From: Neorhodopirellula lusitana | GTDB taxonomy: Bacteria; Planctomycetota; Planctomycetia; Pirellulales; Pirellulaceae | Length of the DNA: 64,000 nt | Reading direction: 5' to 3' | Assembly: GCF_900182915.1 (NCBI RefSeq) | Contig: NZ_FXUG01000009.1 | Span: 62,001 to 126,000 of the forward strand | Shown: one piece after another, positions 17,932 to 27,422 of the stretch | How the letters are laid out: each line of letters starts with the position of its first letter | Position numbering within the stretch: the first letter of the stretch is position 1 | Translations under genes and position numbers: made by a program | The notes under the pieces: generated by a model | The model's input: only the letters and a program-made list of their open reading frames with translations | Databases searched by the model: none | Told to the model about the DNA's origin: nothing

Positions 17932-18891
17932 TCACGGCCTTAGATTGAACTTCGGTTCTCGAGACCGTATCAGCTCGCTTTCGTAAGCTCTTCGCATCAC
18001 GGTTTGACGCCCAGGTGAGTCTTTTGCGAACACATGTAGCTCCAAAACCACGCTGGATTTCTGTGGGTTGTCTTCATCCAACGCGTCTGTCGATTGGACA
18101 GCCAACACTTTCGCTAAGCCTGAATTATGGCTACCGGCGAAATGCTGCTTCATCCGGTCGTGCAAATCCACCGCTTCACCGATGTACAAGTAACCGTCAT
18201 CACGACGAAACAGGTACACGCCCGGCGCATGCGGGATCACGTCCAAGTTCAGACCAATCACTGGCATGGTCACCACTTCTTTTTCCCACTGGGCAACTCG
18301 CAACACCAACTCTGGCCGCAGCCGGCGGACTTTGCGAAGTCGCAACACGGCTTTGCGAATCAAACGATCAGACACCCCGGGAACCAACTTTTCAGCTTCC
18401 GCTTGAACTTCGTCCCGAAGTCGCGGATCACAAAGGACGCGATCGATACTGACATCATTTCGGTCTAACACCGTTCGGATCGCGATTTCAGCGGTATCGG
18501 CGATCGCTGAGATATCCTCACGTCGTGTGCGTGTCGTTGGCACGTCCAATCGCCCACGCTTGCGCAACTTCAACAGTTCAAGCAAAGCAGCCGTTTGATC
18601 ATCCGCCAACGATTGATCGCTGCTTTGAACGACTGCCGGTATCCCCAACGCCTTGATGAAAGCCAAACGCAACCTTTCATCAACAATTAATTCGTCGCTG
18701 CTATACCGGTCATGGGAAGCTGCAAACGCGTCAACGATCTGTTGCTGGGAAAACGAGTTCCCGGGATCGGCGGCCGACAACTCTGCAATCGGCGTGTCTG
18801 GTGAATCCGCATTCACCGACGGGCCCCCAACCCAAAATGCCAGAGTCAGGCAGACACAAAGGATGCCAAGCCGGGCGATAACAACATTCAT
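17932..18891 (-). CDS. Exported protein with C-terminal GIY-YIG nuclease domain
   Basis: From the ATG at 18891 the product has 319 residues. Residues 1-28 form a signal peptide (LGILCVCLTLAFWVGG, cleavage at VNA-DS). Residues 40-210 are helical and charged, without a known family. The C-terminus (222-319) is a GIY-YIG domain: GVY at 224-226, YIG at 236-238, Arg246 in DLHDRMKQH, Glu305 in YESELI and Asn316 in PKFNLRP, so all the usual active-site residues are present. GIY-YIG nucleases (UvrC, homing enzymes, UPF0213) are normally cytoplasmic, so export is unusual. Without the signal start (TTG at 19062) the peptide would be internal, which is less likely. Confidence 0.72.
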   Translation of the reverse strand: MNVVIARLGILCVCLTLAFWVGGPSVNADSPDTPIAELSAADPGNSFSQQQIVDAFAASHDRYSSDELIVDERLRLAFIKALGIPAVVQSSDQSLADDQTAALLELLKLRKRGRLDVPTTRTRREDISAIADTAEIAIRTVLDRNDVSIDRVLCDPRLRDEVQAEAEKLVPGVSDRLIRKAVLRLRKVRRLRPELVLRVAQWEKEVVTMPVIGLNLDVIPHAPGVYLFRRDDGYLYIGEAVDLHDRMKQHFAGSHNSGLAKVLAVQSTDALDEDNPQKSSVVLELHVFAKDSPGRQTVMRRAYESELIRSREPKFNLRP

Positions 18892-19104
18892 AGGAAACCC
18901 AACTCGGTGTTCAAAGTAACAGTGACGACTCAATTTAAGTCGGATTGGTGGCAAGGTGTAACGGTTGGTCCTAATTAGACATCCCCCTGACAGCACCATA
19001 AGCCAGAAAGCATCGCGATTGTTGCGGATTCCGAAAGCTGGACGCCGATGAGAGTTGAGCAACGATATCCACAGACACTTGCATCAAATTGAAGATTCAA
19101 AGCC

Positions 19105-21567
19105 ATGACCCGTATCAATACTAACGTTTCTTCGCTGGTCGCTCAAAACCGTCTTCAATCGAGCAACTCGGACTTGCAACAGGCTTTGACCCGATTGAGC
19201 ACGGGTCTGCGGATCAACAGCGGCAGCGACGACCCAGCGGGTTTGATCGCCAGTGAGGCCCTACGAAGCGAAATCACCAGTCTTGGCAAGGCTGTCTCCA
19301 ACACCAATCGAGCAAGCCAAATCATCAGCACCGCTGACAGTGCTCTTGGACAGGTCAGCAACCTGCTAAACGATGTTCGTGGCTTGGTCGTCGAAGCGGC
19401 TAATACGGGTGCACTCAGCACCGACGAAATCGCTGCTAACCAGTTGCAAGTCGATAGCTCACTGGAAGCCATCAACCGGATCGCTCAAACGACGACGTTC
19501 CAAGGGCGTAAGTTGCTCGATGGTGGACTGGACTTCTTGACCAGTGCCGGCACCAACTTTGGCAACATCACCAACCTACAAGTGGATCAGGCCAACCTGG
19601 GTGCACTCGGATCGTTGGACGTCGCCGTGACCGTCACCGCAGCTGCGACCCAAGCCTCGATCACGATTCCAGACATCCCTGAAGCGGTCACACCGGTTCT
19701 GTCCACCGGATCAATCTCGCTTGAGAACACCGTGACGGCAGCGTCAGCGGCAGGCTCGATTGAATTCACGCAGGACAACCCACAAACCGAAGCGGTCTCC
19801 AGCACCATCACGCTTGCCAACGCTGGCGACTTCACCATCGCAGCCAAAACGGGCGGAGCTTTCGAAGGTGCCGCCGGTGAAGCGTTAGACATCATCGTGC
19901 AAACCACCGCAGCAGCTGGGGGCACAGCGTCAACGATTGACTCCAGCACGCCGGGCGAAATCACGATCACACTGGAAGAAGGACAGACACTCGCCCAAAT
20001 CACAACCTTCCTTTCAACCGACTCTGATTTCGATTTCCAAAGCGTCGCAGCGACTGCAGTTGACGCAACAGACGTCCTCGCTACTGGATCGGAAGCTCTC
20101 GCCGGTGGTGCCGACGCGTCCACCAGCACCGCCACCATCGCTGTGACTGCGGCTGCCGACGGTGAAGAATTCAACGGCCAAATCATCATCAATGAGTCAG
20201 CCGGTGCGACCTTTGGTGCTGCCACCGACGTCGACGGGAACATCGTCCTGACGATCGACAGTGATACCGACGCAACGCTTGCGGACATCACTTCAGCAAT
20301 CGACGGACTTCCCGACTTTGGTGCCGTCCTGACCAACACAGACACACCTCCAGTTGGGGATTACGACGGTGGCACCTCGACTGCCCCGACAACCACCGAC
20401 CTAACTGGTGGTGCCACCGCTGGTACGTTCACCGCTGAAATCACTCTGTCAGCCACAGAAACCGGCGATGAAGCCAACGGCAACACCGTCACATTCGAAA
20501 CCACGTCTGATGTGGGGCCTCCAACGGCTACCGTGGACGTGGACGGGAACATCGTCGTCACCGTTCAAGAGAACATCGACGTTGACGTTGCTGACATCAT
20601 CAGTGCGATCAGCGATGAAGGAACCTACAACGCGGAACTCGCCGCTGGCTCCACCCTCACGACATTCAATAGTGCCACGGGCACCGACACCGAAGTCGCA
20701 TTCGCCGATGGTGTCGATGGGTCGGGCGGTCTAGCCGAAGACGTCGTCTTCGAATTATTGGGAGCCACCGGCTCGGAAGTCTTCAACGTCAGTGCTGGAA
20801 CGAGCATCGACGACCTGGTCAAGCAAATCAACTTGGTTCAAGATGCGACCGGCGTGATAGCTTCCAAAGATGGTGAGTCGCTGGTTCTGACATCAAGCGA
20901 ATATGGATCCGACGCCGTCGTCGACCTTCGTGTGATTCAAGAAGAAACAGGCGGAACATTTGACACATCACCGATCGGATCCGGCTTACGAGTCACCGGC
21001 ACCGACATTCAGGCCAAGGTGAACGGCGTCGACGCCGACGGACGTGGGAACACACTCTCGATCAACACATCGACCTTGGACATTTCCATCACGGTCGATG
21101 ACGGATCCAGCGAGAGCGTTGGGTTCTCCATCACCGGTGGTGGTGCATTGTTCCAACTCGGTTCTGACGTTGTCAGTAACCAACAAGCTCGAATCGGAAT
21201 CGGCAGTGTCAGTGCGGCACGTCTAGGCGGTTCAGCCGGTCGGCTGTTCCAACTGGGAAGTGGTGAGTCCGCTTCCTTATCGACGGACCCCAATTTGGCC
21301 GCTCGAATTGTCACCGAAGCGATTGACCAAGTGACCGGAATTCGCGGTCGACTCGGTGCGTTCCAAGCAACCACATTGGAAAGCAACTTGGTCAGTCTTA
21401 ATGACACGCTGGCCAACTTGCAAGAGGCTGAGAGCTCGATCCGGGACGCTGACTTCGCTCAAGAATCAGCCAACCTGACCCGAGCACAGATCCTAGTTCA
21501 ATCGGGTACCAACGTGCTCTCGCTAGCCAACCAAAACCCACAAAACGTACTATCGCTGTTGGGATAA
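19105..21567 (+). CDS. fliC: Flagellin with large repeat-bearing central region
   Basis: Filament subunit of the flagellum, 820 residues, far longer than the 270-500 usual for flagellins. The D0/D1 N-terminus (1-165) shows MTRINTNVSSLVAQNRL and LSTGLRINSGSDDPAGLIAS; the C-terminus (about 720-820) shows SSIRDADFAQESANLTRAQI and ends VLSLLG. A flagellin IN-motif region lies at about 545-615 (GSEVFNVSAGTSIDDLVKQI). The middle holds three related blocks at about 232-336, 340-435 and 440-540, each ending near a DVDGNIV / DATLADI-type segment and a G-G-A/V-D/T tail. No other flagellar gene is nearby. No sigma-28 or sigma-54 promoter could be recognised upstream. Confidence 0.93.
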   Translation: MTRINTNVSSLVAQNRLQSSNSDLQQALTRLSTGLRINSGSDDPAGLIASEALRSEITSLGKAVSNTNRASQIISTADSALGQVSNLLNDVRGLVVEAANTGALSTDEIAANQLQVDSSLEAINRIAQTTTFQGRKLLDGGLDFLTSAGTNFGNITNLQVDQANLGALGSLDVAVTVTAAATQASITIPDIPEAVTPVLSTGSISLENTVTAASAAGSIEFTQDNPQTEAVSSTITLANAGDFTIAAKTGGAFEGAAGEALDIIVQTTAAAGGTASTIDSSTPGEITITLEEGQTLAQITTFLSTDSDFDFQSVAATAVDATDVLATGSEALAGGADASTSTATIAVTAAADGEEFNGQIIINESAGATFGAATDVDGNIVLTIDSDTDATLADITSAIDGLPDFGAVLTNTDTPPVGDYDGGTSTAPTTTDLTGGATAGTFTAEITLSATETGDEANGNTVTFETTSDVGPPTATVDVDGNIVVTVQENIDVDVADIISAISDEGTYNAELAAGSTLTTFNSATGTDTEVAFADGVDGSGGLAEDVVFELLGATGSEVFNVSAGTSIDDLVKQINLVQDATGVIASKDGESLVLTSSEYGSDAVVDLRVIQEETGGTFDTSPIGSGLRVTGTDIQAKVNGVDADGRGNTLSINTSTLDISITVDDGSSESVGFSITGGGALFQLGSDVVSNQQARIGIGSVSAARLGGSAGRLFQLGSGESASLSTDPNLAARIVTEAIDQVTGIRGRLGAFQATTLESNLVSLNDTLANLQEAESSIRDADFAQESANLTRAQILVQSGTNVLSLANQNPQNVLSLLG

Positions 21568-21594
21568 GTTTGAGTGGCCAGGCGTACTAAAGGC

Positions 21595-22791
21595 TCAATA
21601 GCGACGGACACGTACCATCAAGATTGAGCCGATTCCCGCCAAAACAACGTTCCCCGCCCACACCCCGTACGGCGGCAAGTCACCGTTCTTCGCCTCGTCG
21701 AGTCCAAACAGGTAAAGCGGGTAGTAGATCAAAATGATCGGCAAGAAACACATGCCGAACGTTGTCCAGTAATCGCTGGTTTTCGCAAGGATCGCCAAAG
21801 GTGCTCCGACGATCACAAAGAAGAAACAAGTAAACCCTTCCGCCCAGCGACGCCAGGGCTCAGTCTGCAGGCGGGTCAAACGCCGCTCGCTGGCGACAAG
21901 CGAACTGTGAATACCGCTCGCCTGCGTTCCGCCAATCTCTTCCGGGCGTGACTTCAACAACGCGAACCCCGTGAACGCGGCCAACTGCCCAATCGCAGCA
22001 TGCGTCCGTTCGCTTTGACGGGATCTCTCTCGACTGATCAGTCGCAGGGGCAATTCACTCGGTCGCACATTGGCAATGTCTTCATCGTCCAGTGCGTTCC
22101 CCAGCGGAATTTCAAAAGTGGACTCGCCGGGAACAATGCCCTGCAAGCCTTCCCCACGGACAACCTTGCTGTCGACCAACTTCAACACGAGGGCCTGCCG
22201 CTCTTCGTCCATCAAGAGTTGTCCCTCACTCGCGGTCACTTCAAACGCGTCATCGCTTTTGCCGCGAACAATGACCGTGGGCGAGATCATCCGTCGATCA
22301 ATGACGTCGCGAACGTGAATCGAAAAACCATGGTCGGATGTAAAGGAATGCTGAGCTTCCAGCACCTTGTAAGCAATGTCTTCCACCGACAGTAGAACGA
22401 CTCGCTTGACACCGGGTTTCCCCCACGACACCGCCGTATCGCTGCAATAAACAGCAACGGGGCTCAACAAGGCCGCAAAGATGATCGCCGGCTGCAGCAA
22501 ACGTAGCGGTGAGATTCCCGATGACTTCACCGTACTCACTTCACCGTCCGCCGCCATCCGGCCATACACACAACAAACTGAAAACAATGCAGTTGCGGGG
22601 ACCGCATGCTGAAGCGAAATCGGGATCGCAAAGGGCAAAAGCTGCAAGACCGCCATCGGTCCCAACCCCTTACGGATTAACTCACGAGCAACCGCGATCA
22701 AAAGGATGATCGTGGTCAACACAACCAACGAGACAACGAAGATCTTCAAGATCTCCAGTAGAATCGTTCGTGTCAGGCGAGTTGGAATCAC
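21595..22791 (-). CDS. LptF/LptG-family permease (YjgP/YjgQ)
   Basis: 398-residue inner membrane protein with the LptF/G layout: three N-terminal helices (SLVVLTTIILLIAVARELI; LLPFAIPISLQHAVPATALF), a periplasmic beta-jellyroll domain (about 130-270), then three C-terminal helices. In Gram-negative bacteria LptF and LptG with LptB extract lipopolysaccharide from the inner membrane toward the Lpt bridge. Only one permease gene is here and no ATPase, so the partner must be elsewhere. The start is GTG at 22791 with weak ribosome binding. It follows the AsmA-like gene by 113 bp and may be cotranscribed. Confidence 0.85.
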   Translation of the reverse strand: MIPTRLTRTILLEILKIFVVSLVVLTTIILLIAVARELIRKGLGPMAVLQLLPFAIPISLQHAVPATALFSVCCVYGRMAADGEVSTVKSSGISPLRLLQPAIIFAALLSPVAVYCSDTAVSWGKPGVKRVVLLSVEDIAYKVLEAQHSFTSDHGFSIHVRDVIDRRMISPTVIVRGKSDDAFEVTASEGQLLMDEERQALVLKLVDSKVVRGEGLQGIVPGESTFEIPLGNALDDEDIANVRPSELPLRLISRERSRQSERTHAAIGQLAAFTGFALLKSRPEEIGGTQASGIHSSLVASERRLTRLQTEPWRRWAEGFTCFFFVIVGAPLAILAKTSDYWTTFGMCFLPIILIYYPLYLFGLDEAKNGDLPPYGVWAGNVVLAGIGSILMVRVRRY

Positions 22792-22904
22792 AGGTAACTT
22801 TTGTAAACAAACGGTGAAAAAGAATCGAACATCAAATTGACTGCCTAGCCACCTAGCCTTGTGGCAGATGGCGTGAGCCTTCCGAGGCAGACTTGGGGAA
22901 AGCG

Positions 22905-25900
22905 TTAATTGCCGAACAACTTGTCGATGCGAAGTTTCTCGAAGCTCTTATTGAAACTCTGCTCGAGCTGCTGTTGCCCTCGTCCGAGTTGTTGCTGCAA
23001 AAAACTGCCGGCAGCATCTTGAACCGCGTCTTGAGCCGCACGCACACCGAAGTCCGCGACGACCTTTTGGATCCCTGCGGAATCAAGCCGCGGGCGACTG
23101 AGTGTCCCGCCGATCGGCAGCGTCATTGATTGCCCAGCGAGTCCCTTCAAATCACTCCCAAGCCAACGAGCATCCAAAGGAATCTGGGCGGTCAGGTTCA
23201 AACGTCCATCGAAGGCAACCTCACCGCTGGTCACCACCTTGGCACGATCCACTTCCAACATCAACGCGCGGTGATCAACAATGCCGCGAGAGACTTGAAA
23301 GTCCACCGTTTGAGCTGGAAGCGTAATGAGTGTTTTGCCGGTACTGGCCGGACTGACGTTGGAACCAATCGCGGCAAGCGCCTGCAACTGGCGGGCTCCG
23401 GCAATCACCTGATCGGCGAGCGGCCCAGCGTTCATCCGCACTTGTTGGATATCCAATCGCCCCCGAATCTGGCTGCGTGCTGGATCATCAATGTAAACCT
23501 GTGCTTGTTCTAGATCAGCGCTGAAGACACCTTCCACGCGAGCCGCATCGGACGCGATGGGAGCAAGATACTTCAGCCACTTTTCGGTCATATCGGGTGT
23601 CAAACTAACACCACGAGCAATCGGCCCGGGCGTCACATCAATCCACAACTCCGGCCGATAGTGAACGTCACCGGCGACATAAATCTCACCCTGCCCCGTG
23701 CTACCGGATGTGGACTCAAATCCCGTCTGGGATTCAAACGGCGCGATCTGCGGGCCAATCATCTGAGGTGTTAGCCGGCTGACTCCCAAGACCGGAATCT
23801 TGCTGGGCGAAAGGGTTACCGTGTCTTCGGTCATGCGAAATGGCACCTCCGCCGGTCCGAACAACATCCCTGCGGCATCCACCGTTTCCCAACCTAAGTT
23901 GCCCTTAACCGTGAAGGCATATTGATCACGATTTCCTTGTGCATAACGAATCTCCAGCGGTGTCTCGTGCAAGCCTTCCGCAACGATCGTGGTGCCCGAC
24001 AAATCGGTCAACCGCTTGGATACCTGATCCATTTGGAAGCGGGCCGGGCCACGCAAATCAAGATCAGCGATGTCATTGAAGTAGGACGCTTTCCCCGCCA
24101 ATGTTGCACCACACCAATCGGTTGACAATTTGAAAGAGTCGGTGACCACGCTCATTTGCGTGGCGTTCACCTGCAACTGAGCATCGATCTCGACAGCCGC
24201 CTCTTCCCACACCGGCTTCGTCGTTTGCCCCACTTCCAGCAAAGCGATGTTTCGACCAGATAGCTGCGTATCCAAATGCACATTGACCTCATCGCCAACC
24301 ACGATCGTATTCCCCTCGAGGTTGCCGCGAACTTCCCACTCGCTAACTGGAGAGGTGTTTCGATTGGAACTAAATCCAACTGGACGCACGGCACGAGGAT
24401 TTTGCGCAAGACGCTTTGGCGCACTGGTTTGCAAACGATTCAAATCGGCTCGCCACGCGACTTCGACATCGGCGCGTGAATTGATCCATTCACCTTGAAT
24501 GGCTGCCGAGATTGCATCACCCGTGACCGTCATCGACTGAATCACCACTTCACTTTGTGGCCAGAACGCTTTGCCGTTGAAGTGAATTTTCACGAGTTCT
24601 TGCTGCCAATCTCGATCCGCGACGGGCACCCGCAACGCGCTCACTTGGCTATCGACGGTTTGCAGCACCACATCACCATTGCCGTTAACCGCTGCGCGAG
24701 CAGTGAAGTCCAAACCGCCGCGGCAATCCACCAAGGCTTCCGGCAACCAAGGCCGAGCAAGTTCCGCAATCGTTTCGATACGACCCTGGCCTCGCACCTT
24801 CAGCGGGATCATTTCAGTTCGGCTTAGGCGTGGCACCCGCTGCACCAAGTCCACATCGGCTCGCAAGCCGTCGCCTTCTAAATGCATTCCACCTCGCGTT
24901 AACTCTTCAAGCGACCAACGATTCCCTTGGCCAGTCCATCGACCTTCGATGTCAATGGTGGAGCGAAGTTGATCTTGGCGAATTCGTTGTTGCGGTGAAA
25001 TCTCCACAACAAGATCTCGCATGTCGCTTTCACCGCGAAGACGCCACAACCCGTTTGATTCGGCATCCCAGCGTACGTTGGCACGAATATCGCCCTGCAA
25101 CGTTTGCTGGTCCATCTCAAAGATCGGCCCCAGCATTCGGGCTAGCTTTCCGAAGTTCACGTCCAAATCCGCCAAGCCTGAAGCCAGGTCGCCTTGACCG
25201 CTAATGGTGGCAAACGGACTCCGCATTTCAAATTGTTCGGCACGCAACTGGAACGCATCACTCGCCACAATCGCAGTCGCGTCCATCGGCGCGATCCGCA
25301 CTGACTTGCCACCGGCGGTCGCTTCAATCGCATCACTCTGAACGATTAGCCGGCGACGACGTTCGCTGACCCGGCCTTGGCTATTACGTCCCGTAGACTC
25401 CATCGGCTGAATACTCGCTCGCACAACACCTCGGTGCAATTGAGCGTCCTGGCGCAAAGGCAACAAACCCGGTAAGGCCGCATGCAAACGATGTAGATCA
25501 ACTTCAATGTCCGCGGTTGCGTCGACTTGGTCGAGCCACACCAGAGGATTGGAGTCGGTTCCGGAAATCGAAATCGAATCTGAAAACGAACCGTTCAAGG
25601 CGATCACCGCGAAGTCGGTCCGGGCCTTCACCTGCCGAGCCACAATGCGGCCCGCTTGCCATGTCCCGTCACCATCAAGTTGAGTCAGTTCGTTGCTCCA
25701 TAGGCGAGCATGTGTTTGCGGATCGAACGCTGCCAAGCCTCGCAACTCTACGTTACGAAGAGACACGCTCGCATGGCCCGACATCGGCACATCGACGATC
25801 GCATTGCCCGATAGATCACCCGTGATCTCAGCAGGCAGTTCGCTTTCGGGAAAACGCCTCGCAACTAAACTTAAGATGGACAGCGGAAGCGAATCCGTTT

Positions 25901-26708
25901 CAACATCAACAGTTAACGGCAGTCCCTGACCTTGCATGGAGCAAGCAAGTTTGCCTTGCACGGACCCTTCGCCACCGCCCGGTTGGCTCAACACGCCTTG
26001 CCATTTCGATTCCACCTTTTCAGGCGTGATCGCAACCGACGCATTCGACTGATCGATCGCCCAAGTTGCCCCGGTCGTCGCGTCGGTCAAGTCAACATGC
26101 AACCCCTGAATCTGAACAACTCCATCGGGCCGCATCAAGGATGGTGTGTCCGACGGAGCCAGAAAGTCGATGCAGTCTTCTTCGACCGATGTGGTTCGGT
26201 CATCGACGCGGCAAGTGACCAACACGTCTCGTAAGACGATCTCGCCGAAGTTGCCCGACGCGACTTCACCACCCATCAACTGTGGCAAGGTAAGGCTGGT
26301 TCGCAACTCACCCACTTCCATCGTGGATCCAGCCCGACGACCTTTCATTCGCAGCCCCGTCACTCTCGTCGGCGTCACCCAGCCAACTTGGATGGAATCC
26401 GCGTCCGCATCCCAACCGTAACCGGCAAGCGTTTGAGCAAGAATGGATCGACTTAGCGGCGAATAGCTCACCATGCTGGGTGCAGCGGCAATGACCAAGC
26501 CAACAAACAAGAACGACAAGATCCCAATCATCCGACGCCGACGCATGCGATCGGCGCGGCGATGAACCGTTCGTTCGGTCTGTGCCCGTTCAGCCTGTGA
26601 CAACTCGCGAGACTGAAGATCAAAGTCTTTGATTGCTCTGCGTCGCATCCGTGCGTCTCGCTTCGAAAAGATAAGTCGAATTACGATCGCATAATCCCAG
26701 GCGATCAT
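22905..26708 (-). CDS. Very large AsmA/TamB-like envelope protein
   Basis: About 1267 residues. A basic N-terminus (RRADRMRRRRM) leads into one membrane helix (IGILSFLFVGLVIAAAPSMV, near residues 60-80), and the rest is periplasmic, dominated by amphipathic beta strands. This is the layout of AsmA-like/TamB/YhdP bridge proteins, which move phospholipid between membranes. The C-terminal part (GRLNLTAQIPLDARWLG, MTLPIGGTLSRPRLD) resembles the end of AsmA-like families. Standing before an LptF/G permease gene supports a role in outer membrane lipid supply. Start choices are TTG 26717, ATG 26708 (used) and ATG 26648. Confidence 0.75.
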   Translation of the reverse strand: MIAWDYAIVIRLIFSKRDARMRRRAIKDFDLQSRELSQAERAQTERTVHRRADRMRRRRMIGILSFLFVGLVIAAAPSMVSYSPLSRSILAQTLAGYGWDADADSIQVGWVTPTRVTGLRMKGRRAGSTMEVGELRTSLTLPQLMGGEVASGNFGEIVLRDVLVTCRVDDRTTSVEEDCIDFLAPSDTPSLMRPDGVVQIQGLHVDLTDATTGATWAIDQSNASVAITPEKVESKWQGVLSQPGGGEGSVQGKLACSMQGQGLPLTVDVETDSLPLSILSLVARRFPESELPAEITGDLSGNAIVDVPMSGHASVSLRNVELRGLAAFDPQTHARLWSNELTQLDGDGTWQAGRIVARQVKARTDFAVIALNGSFSDSISISGTDSNPLVWLDQVDATADIEVDLHRLHAALPGLLPLRQDAQLHRGVVRASIQPMESTGRNSQGRVSERRRRLIVQSDAIEATAGGKSVRIAPMDATAIVASDAFQLRAEQFEMRSPFATISGQGDLASGLADLDVNFGKLARMLGPIFEMDQQTLQGDIRANVRWDAESNGLWRLRGESDMRDLVVEISPQQRIRQDQLRSTIDIEGRWTGQGNRWSLEELTRGGMHLEGDGLRADVDLVQRVPRLSRTEMIPLKVRGQGRIETIAELARPWLPEALVDCRGGLDFTARAAVNGNGDVVLQTVDSQVSALRVPVADRDWQQELVKIHFNGKAFWPQSEVVIQSMTVTGDAISAAIQGEWINSRADVEVAWRADLNRLQTSAPKRLAQNPRAVRPVGFSSNRNTSPVSEWEVRGNLEGNTIVVGDEVNVHLDTQLSGRNIALLEVGQTTKPVWEEAAVEIDAQLQVNATQMSVVTDSFKLSTDWCGATLAGKASYFNDIADLDLRGPARFQMDQVSKRLTDLSGTTIVAEGLHETPLEIRYAQGNRDQYAFTVKGNLGWETVDAAGMLFGPAEVPFRMTEDTVTLSPSKIPVLGVSRLTPQMIGPQIAPFESQTGFESTSGSTGQGEIYVAGDVHYRPELWIDVTPGPIARGVSLTPDMTEKWLKYLAPIASDAARVEGVFSADLEQAQVYIDDPARSQIRGRLDIQQVRMNAGPLADQVIAGARQLQALAAIGSNVSPASTGKTLITLPAQTVDFQVSRGIVDHRALMLEVDRAKVVTSGEVAFDGRLNLTAQIPLDARWLGSDLKGLAGQSMTLPIGGTLSRPRLDSAGIQKVVADFGVRAAQDAVQDAAGSFLQQQLGRGQQQLEQSFNKSFEKLRIDKLFGN

Positions 26709-27422
26709 CGAACTCAAACGATACCCGGAATGTGGGTTTCAGCGCAAGAGAGAAATACAGCGTCCAGCATTCCGTTGGGAAAGCATTTCCGCTAGCGAAC
26801 CCAACCAGTTCAACAAACCGGTCCCCGCGCACTCGTCACTGCAACAACGAAGGGATGCCGCAGTCTTGATGCCACGTGCAGCGTTCTTCCGGTGCGGCGC
26901 AATTGCCGTGCATCCATTCCGCCGATGCTTCCGTTTCGCCAACGCTTCCATTCCGAGCGCGCATAAAAAAAGCTCCCGGAAAGTACGAGGTCCTAGGGGG
27001 GCGGAGGACAACGCGCTTCTGTTCCGGGAGCCGGTGGTTTGTGTCGTCCGAATTGGCGCGTCGCATCCTTGCTAGCACCAACCGAACAAAAAGCGTCGCC
27101 GAATTTAACGAATGTAATCGAGTCATCCATGACTCAACTCCGTTCGCAATTTTCGCAGCCAACTCCGAAGAGCGACCAGTGCGAAAAACATTCCTTGAAC
27201 ACTTCGTTCTGGACGCGAAAAGTTGCCGAAACAACCTGCTCGCGACCATGAGCGGGAACTTAGCTGGGCTAGCTTTCTGGGGTCAAGGCAGTTTTACAAA
27301 TTCTTTCAAGTCAAACGAACTTGGAGCCGCAAGAGGACGAATCTGACAAACGAAATACGGTAAACTTGGGCTTCAAAATTTATTCGCGAGTTTCAGACTT
27401 TCGCTTCAGTTGGACATTGGAC
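26709..27422. other. 714-bp intergenic region with a structured minus-strand element
   Basis: This divergent gap separates the AsmA-like gene (minus) from the sugar-binding lipoprotein gene (plus), so it should hold both promoters. Open frames on both strands exist but lack ribosome binding sites and conserved composition. The only clear structure is the hairpin with a T-run on the minus strand at 26965-27031, listed separately. No tRNA or known small RNA was recognised. Confidence 0.5.
26965..27031 (-). terminator. Long hairpin followed by T-run, possible leader terminator or small RNA end
   Basis: gctcccggaa at 26972-26981 and its perfect complement ttccgggagc at 27022-27031 form a 10-bp GC-rich stem. 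On the minus strand the stem is followed at once by seven T (A-run 26965-26971), as in a Rho-independent terminator. The 40-nt loop contains a further 5-bp stem (gtcct 26990-26994, aggac 27005-27009). It lies about 257-323 nt upstream of the AsmA-like start, in its likely leader. No minus-strand gene that it could end was found, so it may be an attenuator or the 3' end of a small RNA. Confidence 0.55.

Noticed and set aside
18892-19104. Sigma-28 or sigma-54 promoter for flagellin
   Set aside because: No stretch matched either consensus well enough to report.
19587-20345. 252-codon minus-strand frame inside flagellin
   Set aside because: Arises from the Ala/Thr-rich codon pattern of the flagellin centre; composition is low-complexity.
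26965-27031. SRP RNA or tmRNA
   Set aside because: The hairpin lacks the conserved SRP core (ggtcaggtccggaa type) and no tRNA-like domain is seen.
26836-27249. 137-codon minus-strand frame upstream of the AsmA-like gene
   Set aside because: Runs straight through the hairpin/T-run element and lacks a ribosome binding site or conserved pattern.
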